64,000 nt of DNA from assembly GCF_963576675.1 (NCBI RefSeq), contig NC_088919.1:49064501-49128500 (forward strand), in the 5' to 3' direction. Below the pieces are notes generated by a model. That model was not told where the DNA came from and did no database searches. It worked only from the letters and a program-made list of their open reading frames with translations. The DNA is from Euphorbia lathyris (taxonomy: Eukaryota; Streptophyta; Magnoliopsida; Malpighiales; Euphorbiaceae). Below, piece after piece: positions 57,096-64,000 of the stretch (its first letter is position 1; each line of letters opens with the position of its first letter). The position numbers and the translations under genes are program-made.

Positions 57096-58002
57096 TAGGG
57101 GCGGAGCCAGGGAGGTAGGGGACCCTCCGGCCCCGTCGGAAAACCCCAGGGATGGGGTTTTCTCCCTGGCTCCGCCAGGAACCGCCATGGCTGGAGCCCC
57201 TCCAGCCATGGCGGCTGAAAAAGAAGGTGGATAAGAAATTACAAAGCCCCTGATGATTGAAAGAGAATGTCTGAGGTGTTGTTGACGGCGGCAGCGCTAG
57301 AACATAGAAAAAAGGAAGCAGTAGGTTAAAAGCAAGGAGGAAGATGAAGTGTTTTGTTTTTTTAAAATAAATTGAAACTCACCGTTTCATAAAACATATA
57401 CCTAATATTATCCGGCTACCTTTCTTTTTTCAATTTTCTTTTTTCACCCTTTTCATTAATTTATTTTCAATTTAGTGCTATGACAAAAAAAAAAAAAAAA
57501 AGTTTTAATTTGGGCCTTGATTAAAAAGTGTTGAATTGTGTCAATGTTTGCTTTTGATAAAAAAAATGGTTTATTTCTTTATAATGACTTAAACCTATAT
57601 TGGTATTATTTTCGTACAACCTAAATTGATATTTCTCTAAAAACCATAGGTCTATTTTGGTACTTTATCCATTTTTCTTATTGATTTTATGATTTTTTTT
57701 ATTAGATATTTGAACTCCGGCTCATTTTTGCTTCTGGTTCCGTCGCTGGATGGAAAGGGCATTTTGGCCCTTTCCATCTGTTTTATTTTTTTAAGTAAAA
57801 ACAGTCCAAAACGACGTTGTTTTGGGCTGTTTTTAAAACAGATGGAAAGGGCCAAAATGTCCTTTCCATCTACCACTCTTCTTTATTTCTCACTTTATGT
57901 CTTACACGAAGAAAAAAGCCTATAGGAAAAATTTCATAATTACTCCTTATTTTTTGGTAGACGGTCAAGCCCTCCGACCTTTAGGTCCTGGCTCCGCCAC
58001 TG
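57096..58002. mobile_element. hAT-like non-autonomous element packed with palindromes
   Basis: 907 bp with termini TAGGGGCGGAGCCAGG and CCTGGCTCCGCCACTG, the GGCGGAGCCAGG-type plant hAT end. The flanking octamers CCTTCATC and TCTCCATC match at 6 of 8 positions, fitting an aged 8-bp duplication. Inside are a subterminal hairpin (57100-57114 with 57162-57176), a 15-bp-arm hairpin (57182-57214) and a nested palindrome (57749-57870). Non-coding. Confidence 0.8.
57749..57870. repeat. Nested palindrome in hAT-like element
   Basis: GATGGAAAGGG...CCCTTTCCATC (57749-57778) is itself a hairpin. Its inverse copy lies at 57841-57870, and a third hairpin (AAACAGTCCAAAAC/GTTTTGGGCTGTTT) sits between them, so the whole is a palindrome made of palindromes. 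Confidence 0.93.
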
Positions 58003-58325
58003 TCTCCATCGTTATCACTTAGAGTCGCTCTTTATTGAGACTTTCTATCTCGACAGCACACAATCCATACCGGTTATAAAAAAAAAATTATTTAAATGGT
58101 GTCTGCATAAACAACACGTCATAATTTACTTTTAACATATACTACGTCAATGACACGTGGAACATTAAAAAATTAAAATGATTTTTTTATATATCATGTA
58201 ATTGGATTGACAAAAGAGTATTTTTTGGATTGATATTAGAGAAAATACTAACTAATTTTCCACCTGATTCGTTGGGCTGTCTGCTCCTACTTTCCAAGTT
58301 ATTAACTAATTAACTAATTACATGA
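58003..58325. other. Non-coding DNA between hAT-like and Mutator-like elements
   Basis: No gene or repeat recognised. Confidence 0.5.
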
Positions 58326-58793
58326 TTATTATTAGGGGAAAATTATAAAGTTTGGTCAAATTGAAGGTTGATTTATATATTTAAACCAATGGCTTTTTAC
58401 ATGAAAATCACATTAGCTATAAAAATTACAGTTACATCATATCATAAAACTTAATTCTAACTATGTCAGTATTTTATAAAAATCATAATATAAGTATATT
58501 TTATACTCTAATTATAAATTTTAAACCTCAATTCATAAATTCTAACCTTAAAAAATATATCATATGCTTCTAATATATAAATCTTAATCCTTAAAATATA
58601 TTAAAAATAGTGATTTTCTTGGTTTCACATAATTCAAATATGATTTGACATAGTTGTAAATAATTTTTAAAAACTACATTACCCAACACATTATATATCT
58701 AGACTATTTATCTGTGACTTTTCCAAAATGCCCCAATCGTTTCATCTTCCTCTCTTCCTTTCTTTTTATTGTGCGAACCAGAGACATTTTTTC

Positions 58794-58798
58794 ATCAT
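58794..58798. repeat. Target-site duplication ATCAT, left copy (solo LTR H)
   Basis: ATCAT at 58794-58798 and again at 61120-61124. Confidence 0.88.
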
Positions 58799-61119
58799 TA
58801 TAATACCCCAATTTATATATAATTAAGCTAATTGCTAAAATGAATTAGTTAGAAGGAGTTAAGGCTAAAATATAATTACTTTTGGGAAGCTTTTTAAAAG
58901 ATATTATAAATATAGAGATCAATTTGAAATTTACCAATATGCATGAAATATGACCGGCGGATCTTCTTCTTCCTCGCACCATTCGAGCTCCAACTTCACT
59001 CCTCATTCTTCTCTAACCTCATTCTCCCTCATTTCTTCACCGTTCTTCGTGATTTTTGCACCGAAATGAAGCTCTCAACTCCAGCTACGAATGCATGTAA
59101 GTTTTATTGTGAGATTTTGAGTTTTTAAAAATCGTTTAGAGAGAGAAAATTCGTCACTTTTGGTATTCTCTCTATTTCTCTGCCCTATGTTCATTATTTT
59201 GCAATTCTAACACCAAAAATGGACTCAGGGGGTTGATTTACTTATGGTGCACTAGATTTTGATACATGCAAGGAGTTTTGAGGGGTAATCGGAGCTACAC
59301 CGGAAAAAGTAAGAAATCTAACCAAAGTGTATTTTTCCGGTCGATTTTGGGTGTTTTGAGAGTGATTCTAGACTCCTGGAATCACAAGGAACAAAGTGGT
59401 ATAATTAATTTCTCAAAACAATCAACTTTAATTTTTCCGATAGGCGGATCCCGAACACCGGTGATATTTTCCGGTGACATACGAAATAAGTGCAGAAAAA
59501 TTATTTGGTTAAGTTCAAAATGTTCTAAATATTATTTGGAGCAACATTAATTCTTGGACTTTGGCCAAATTCCTTACCGTTTAGTCTCTATAAATTACGA
59601 AAGTATATAGTTGGGCGAAATTAAGGAAAATAATTAAGTTGGGTTAAAAATAATTTTTGGATCCTCATTTATATAAAAATTCAGAATATATAATTTTAAA
59701 AATAAAAGGTTGAAGGGAGATTGGACTAAGCATAATTAATTAATTATGCTCTTAAGATTATTGGTTAGTTAATTTGGTTGATATAGATATTATGAAAGTG
59801 GATTATAAGTATATATGTTTATATGTTGTTTGATGATGAGTAATTTTAAAAGTAAAGTATTGGAATTACTGACAGTTATAGAATTGTCGGATGATTGATG
59901 TCCAACCGGGTTGATAATTGCAGTCTATGGAGTACCGGTTTGGACTTTGAATATTTTTATTACAGAAATGTATTTTATTGCAGGGTTGACCCTAGTCATT
60001 ACTAGGAGGATGTCCGTTTTATATGGGGACTTTGCCGAATTTTCGGTAGAAAGTCTATAAAACGTGACAAAATAAATTTCAATATTTTCCTAAACCTATA
60101 TAAATTCTAAAAATAATAGTATCTCTTTTAGATACTCAACAGATAGGAGGAGGAGCAGTACCTGAAAACTAGAACAGTCAGCTAGGAGCAATTTGTGAGT
60201 TAATTATATGTTATGCATTTTTAATTTAGCATTTGCATCTATAATAAATGATTTCATGATATTTCAAGTAAAATACTATTTTTACTTATAAAAGTGTCTT
60301 ATTGTTTATAATAATTTATACGTAATTATTGTGGATAAATACGTGTTATGGACATGCTTCCTGGTGAGCGGCATCAGGACCTTGTGCGCATAGGTACTAT
60401 CGGATTATTGGATATTGATGATACTAATATTGTGAATGTTGTGATATATGGATAAGCTCGGTTGAGATATTCTCGGGCTATATGATATGTGGATTTTGGA
60501 TTTAAGTGTGGCTGGGTACGTAAGCGGTTGAGTTATTCTCGGTCCTCCAACTAACTGGGCGTGTGGTCGGTTGAGTTATTCTCGGTCCCCCAGTTATTGG
60601 ATATGAGTGAAATGATGATTATTGGTGGATTATTAGATTGGGTATTGAGGTTTAGGGTCCAACACACGTATTAAACCACCTATATATTTATTTATAAGAC
60701 AATTTTATGAAAAACATATTGTGTGATCACTTATATTATTATTATTATTATTATTATTATTGTGTGTGACATAAATGTTAAATTACTCATGCATTGCATA
60801 TAATTAATTCACTATGGGAGGTTTGACTCTTTTAATTTTTCAGGTGACTAGATGTCTGTTGCAACCTAATTTCTTTCTTCGGGCAGCACATCTATCTTAC
60901 TATGTATGACGATTTAAGAATTATGTAAAAAATTTATATCTTAGATCGCAGTACCAGTTTGAGGATTATGTTGTGTTTTTTTAAGGTTTTAATATTAAAT
61001 TATGTTAAGGCTATTGGTAAGGTTGATCGTATATTGTATTAAGGCTTACTACGGGTTCCGGTAGCTTGAGCTTACCCGTTCCCTAGCGCCGGTCACGGTC
61101 CATGGGATGGGTCGTGACA
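58799..61119 (+). mobile_element. Solo LTR (H) of a gypsy chromovirus-like element, 2321 bp
   Basis: Starts TATAATACCCC (the expected TG changed to TA) and ends CGCCGGTCACGGTCC...GGGTCGTGACA, the typical 3' end of large Tekay-type LTRs. A 5-bp ATCAT duplication flanks it. Three copies of CGGTTGAGTTATTCTCGG-like sequence lie at about 60463-60590, and an (ATT)n tract near 60735-60760. No internal region remains. Confidence 0.88.
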
Positions 61120-61124
61120 ATCAT

Positions 61125-61812
61125 CCTCTTTCTTCTTCGTCTCTTTGTTTCTCTCTTCTTGTGTGAATCGAAGGCATCGTTCTTCATCTTCATGTTTCTT
61201 CTTTCTCTCTTTGTTTCTTCCTTCTTGTGCAAATCGAAGACATCGTTCTTTTGTGTTTATCATATGTTTATTGTTGATTTCAATGGCAAAAGGCGGAAAG
61301 AATGTAAGTATCTATTGTATTTCTGCATTCATCTTCCTCTCATTCTAGAAAATGACTTCGCAATTTTGCTTATTGCAAAGCATTTGACTTAATTTTTGTG
61401 AAGGTTGAATACACATGCATCAAATTCAAGTATCCGTTTACCTTGAATACAAAGACATCAATCACAGTGAGAGGTAATTGGGATGTAATGTGTTAAAGAA
61501 AGTGAAGACCAAATTAACTAGAGTGCAAATGTTGTCTTTTAGGGTTTATGGTTTAGGGTTTAGGGTTTACTGTAGTACACTGGTGCTCATGCCATTACTG
61601 GAAAGCATACCCTTGGTACATTCACTAATAAGCTTCAAACTTCCTTCAATGAGCCTTGTGTACTTACTAATCCAAGAACTGATCACTATGGAAGTACTTA
61701 ATTTAGGGTTTCAATTATTGTTACAATTTTGTTCTAAATTTTGATAATGTTTTGCTTTGGTGTCGTTTGGTTATACAAGGGTTTAGGGTTTAGTTGTATT
61801 CCAAATGACAGT
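61125..61812 (+). other. Interior of Mutator-like element; possible captured sequence
   Basis: A ~62-bp tandem duplication (TTCTCTCTTTGTTTC...AATCGAAG.CATCG) lies at about 61133-61255. Beyond it a short frame (MAKGGKN at 61281, followed by GTAAG) looks like an exon end, and VEYTCIKFKYPFTLNTKTS (about 61405-61460) looks like another exon-sized island. I do not recognise the protein. Telomere-like TTTAGGG repeats occur at 61537-61569. Confidence 0.4.
61537..61569 (+). repeat. Short interstitial TTTAGGG cluster (telo box)
   Basis: Three to four imperfect TTTAGGG units. In plants such short clusters are common near promoters and are not evidence of a telomere. Confidence 0.8.
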
Positions 61813-62289
61813 GATTATTGTTGAATTATTATTTCAATCTTGTTGTAAATTTTGATAATGTTATGTTTTGATGTCGTTTGGCTATATATGTTGTTTACTT
61901 GTGTATATTTTAGGCGGGAAGTAAAATCATATGCGGGAAGTATTATCCTGGGCAAAATGTACAAAATACTAAAGTTGAAATGAGGAAGAAGAAAGATTTT
62001 ACTTCGGATTATCTTGGGCAAATTTTGAAGTACCACATGATTAAAAATGGAGTATCGCATATGATTTAGCGGTGCCTTCGAGTTCGCAAACAAAGAAAGA
62101 AACGAAGAGAGAAAGAAGAAAGAGTAAGAAATTTCTAAGTTGTTATATATATATGAAGGGTATTTTGAAAAAGTCACAAATAAATAGTCTAAATATGTAA
62201 ATGGACCTCCAATTTGACACAGTTTTATAATTTTTCCTTATTATTAATTTTTCATTCCTAATTTTCTACCTATTGTCTACTCCAATGTT

Positions 62290-62311
62290 ATATATATATA
62301 TATATATATAT
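62290..62311. repeat. (AT)n tract at the 3' end of a LINE
   Basis: TA dinucleotides directly after the minus-strand LINE's terminal sequence; it takes the place of a poly-A tail. Confidence 0.85.
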
Positions 62312-64000
62312 TTTGAAATAAGGTAAACTTTATTAATTAAGATCAGAAGCGAGAATGTCAAAAATAGTCGGTGGTGGACAGGCCCACTCACCACGAACAG
62401 ATCTAGATGTAACAACCTTAGCTAAGCTATGAGTTGCTAAATTCGCTGAACGTTTTACATAGGAGACTGAACATGAGTTCAAGGCTCTTAACAAATCACA
62501 ACAGTCATTCACTACATCCGATAAATAAGATAATTGACGTTTTTGCTGATGTATGGAACTAATAACCACGAGACAATCTGATTGGACCTCCACATGGCTG
62601 AGGTTAAAATCCTTAATCCAAGACAGAGCCTCTCTTACCGCCATTGCCTCTGCCAACGGGGGATCCGTGACATCCGCAAGGTGCCCCATTTTAGCAGCAA
62701 AACATCTACCGTGATGATCTCTCAGCAGACACCCATAGGAGCTGAATTTATTCTGGTCATCCACACCTGCGTCAATATTGCACACATAGCTTCCTTCCGA
62801 CGGTTTCTTCCATTTTGCGATTAAGACCGACTGTGGCTGGGGGTGTTTTAGATTGACGATTTGAGCTTCTCTCCAGTCGCGCAATTCCAATAAGGCCATA
62901 CGGTGGATTTCCTCTGGTGTATGTTTTCTGTTATTCCAAAACTTATCGTTTCGCGCTTTCCAAATACTCCAGCAAAGCATCGCTACTTCATTTCCCGTCC
63001 CTGACGCCCCTCCGATGTAATTTGAAAGCCAGAAGATGAGATCTGTGACCGTCGATACCCTATTGTCCTGAAAGAAGATTTGCCACACTTGGTAGGCTCG
63101 CGGACAGCTGATAAACACATGAAGATTGTCTTCCCCATAAGCGTTGCATATTGGACAACAATTTGGGAGGGAGCTTCGCCGGGATGCCAGGTTACTCATA
63201 GTCGGTAAGTAGCTTGTGCAGATCCTCCATAAACAGTTTTTAACTTTTGGGGCCACCTGTAAATTCCAGATTAAGTTCCAGTTAATCATAGAGAGATTTA
63301 CCGTGTTAGAAGGGCGGGATCCAAGTGCTTTGAGATAACCACTCTTTACTGAGTAATTACCGGACTTTTCGTCAGGCCAGAACCAGTCATCCTCACGCTG
63401 CCTCCTTCGCGCCGGAATTGAACAAATCAATTGGACATCCCTTCTATTAAAGATACTACTGATGAGATCAAGGTTCCAAGCGCCATTTTCATTTAGCAGA
63501 TCCTTCACCAGACCAGTAGGCAGTGTGGTATCAAGAGGGTTGGTAGGGAGAGGGAGGGAATCATCAAGAAGCCACAGGGAGCTCCAGATTGTGATGGTTT
63601 CACCATTCCCAATTTTCATTCGGAGACCCATCACAAGCAATTCATGTCCCGCCAGGATGCTCCTCCACACAAAGGAATGGTTATGACCCAAAGGAGCCTG
63701 CAAAAAATCAGAGTTAGGAAAATACCGAGCCTTAAGTATTTGAGTCACCAGTGAATCCGGATTCTGCAATATCCTCCAACTTTGTTTTGCAAGTAAGGCA
63801 AGGTTGAATATGTGGGTATTTCTGAACCCGAGTCCTCCGGTTGATTTAGGCCAGCAAAGGTTCTCCCAAGATTTCCAATGAAGCCCAGAAGATGATGATC
63901 CTGATGAGTTCCACCAAAACCTGTTCAACATTTTATTGAAGTCGTCACAGAATTCCTTTGGCATGAGGAAGATGCTCATCAGATATGTTGGGATCGATTG
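62312..64000 (-). mobile_element. L1-type LINE, 3' part, continues past window end
   Basis: The open frame reaches the window edge on the minus strand and ends in TAA at 62333-62335, with a short 3' UTR down to the AT tract. From the edge: SIPTYLMSIFLMPKEFCDDFNKMLNRFWW (post-RT region), LHWKSWENLCWPKSTGGLGFRN, WSSLWLLDDSLPLPTNP, zf-RVT (VAPKVKNCLWRICTSYLPT, CPICNAYGEDNLHVFISC), then RNase H (CNIDAGVDDQNKFSSYGCLLRD Asp, PLAEAMAVREAL Glu, VQSDCLVVISS Asp). At least 555 codons are uninterrupted, so it may be a fairly young copy. The RT and endonuclease would lie beyond 64000. Confidence 0.93.
62333..64000 (-). CDS. LINE ORF2 C-terminal portion (zf-RVT plus RNase H), partial
   Basis: The coding part of the LINE above. 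It has no stop or frameshift in 555 codons, unlike most other coding remnants here. In active plant L1 elements ORF2 supplies endonuclease, reverse transcriptase and, in this clade, a C-terminal RNase H that removes template RNA. The catalytic acids of the RNase H are all present (IDAG, LAEA, QSD). Whether the upstream part is intact cannot be judged here. Confidence 0.9.
   Translation of the reverse strand, partial: QSIPTYLMSIFLMPKEFCDDFNKMLNRFWWNSSGSSSSGLHWKSWENLCWPKSTGGLGFRNTHIFNLALLAKQSWRILQNPDSLVTQILKARYFPNSDFLQAPLGHNHSFVWRSILAGHELLVMGLRMKIGNGETITIWSSLWLLDDSLPLPTNPLDTTLPTGLVKDLLNENGAWNLDLISSIFNRRDVQLICSIPARRRQREDDWFWPDEKSGNYSVKSGYLKALGSRPSNTVNLSMINWNLIWNLQVAPKVKNCLWRICTSYLPTMSNLASRRSSLPNCCPICNAYGEDNLHVFISCPRAYQVWQIFFQDNRVSTVTDLIFWLSNYIGGASGTGNEVAMLCWSIWKARNDKFWNNRKHTPEEIHRMALLELRDWREAQIVNLKHPQPQSVLIAKWKKPSEGSYVCNIDAGVDDQNKFSSYGCLLRDHHGRCFAAKMGHLADVTDPPLAEAMAVREALSWIKDFNLSHVEVQSDCLVVISSIHQQKRQLSYLSDVVNDCCDLLRALNSCSVSYVKRSANLATHSLAKVVTSRSVRGEWACPPPTIFDILASDLN

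Larger units (their letters stand above)
58335..62237. mobile_element. Mutator-like element with long inverted repeats and nested solo LTR
   Basis: The 9-bp TTATTATTA is repeated at 58326-58334 and 62238-62246. The left arm GGGGAAAATTATAAA...TCAAATTGAAGGT and the right arm (inverse) GGAAAAATTATAAA...TCAAATTGGAGGT match. The match resumes at TATTTATCTGTGACTTTTCC (about 58705) and in the CTCTCTTTGTTTC/GAATCGAAGGCATCG region (about 61138-61185), giving inverted repeats of well over 100 bp. The left arm is interrupted by a ~310-bp AT-rich insert (about 58381-58690) and by the LTR at 58799-61119. Without these it would be about 1.3 kb. No transposase is recognisable. Confidence 0.8.

Noticed and set aside
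58943..59550. Possible host gene with exons at 58943-59128 and 59266-59550
   Set aside because: Both lie inside solo LTR H, which has clean ends and an ATCAT duplication; no domain recognised.
61537..61569. TTTAGGG repeats as a telomere or interstitial telomere
   Set aside because: Only three to four imperfect units; typical of short plant telo boxes.

Overview
This is plant nuclear DNA, almost certainly eudicot. It contains Ty1/copia and Ty3/gypsy retrotransposons of plant-only lineages (Sirevirus, Athila, Tekay-like chromovirus), L1-type LINEs with a C-terminal RNase H, an Au SINE, hAT, Mutator-like and PIF-like elements, and one intron-containing cellular gene with a plant-type architecture. 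I cannot name the species. The window is a transposon-dense, AT-rich intergenic landscape rather than a gene island.

Positions 1-33200 are a stack of nested LTR retrotransposons that can be ordered in time. The oldest layer (A) is an Athila-type gypsy element; its integrase end (11726-12541) and downstream ORF (13018-13620, resuming at 31687-32430) are visible. A Sirevirus-like copia element (B, <1-11725) sits immediately upstream, with LTRs, primer-binding site, gag, pol and a third ORF. A minus-strand chromovirus (C, 13621-31681, target duplication GTATT) split A's downstream ORF. C's own 5' LTR was then hit by a gag-only Athila-like element (D, 21260-28461, duplication TCTAT) and by a solo LTR (E, 28741-30240, duplication GCTAG). 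Every coding region in the stack carries stops or frameshifts.

Positions 33200-49440 hold smaller debris. There are two inverted, diverged copies of one gypsy LTR family (F1, F2), an Au SINE with an 18-bp target duplication, MITE-like elements, several LINE fragments (one with a 14-bp target duplication and poly-A tail), and a decayed minus-strand copia element (G) whose internal region is joined to a LINE fragment and a second partial LTR.

Positions 49440-55100 are mainly hAT-type remnants, a 9-bp-duplication Mutator-like MITE and AT-rich duplications. The one convincing host gene is a two-exon acylphosphatase on the minus strand (55155-55804). To its right lie an LTR-like block, a hAT-type element packed with palindromes (57096-58002), a Mutator-like element (58335-62237, 9-bp duplication) carrying a 2.3-kb solo gypsy LTR (58799-61119, duplication ATCAT), and the 3' half of a minus-strand LINE that leaves the window at 64000.

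The most interesting signals are: a well-formed candidate internal promoter (TGACG box, TATA box, CT-rich leader) directly before the out-of-frame third ORF of the Sirevirus; GC-rich paired 'word' motifs that form direct pairs in D's LTRs and hairpins in D's interior, with analogous hairpin pairs in element E and at 51.8 kb; and a saturating GCTGA word across the whole Sirevirus.
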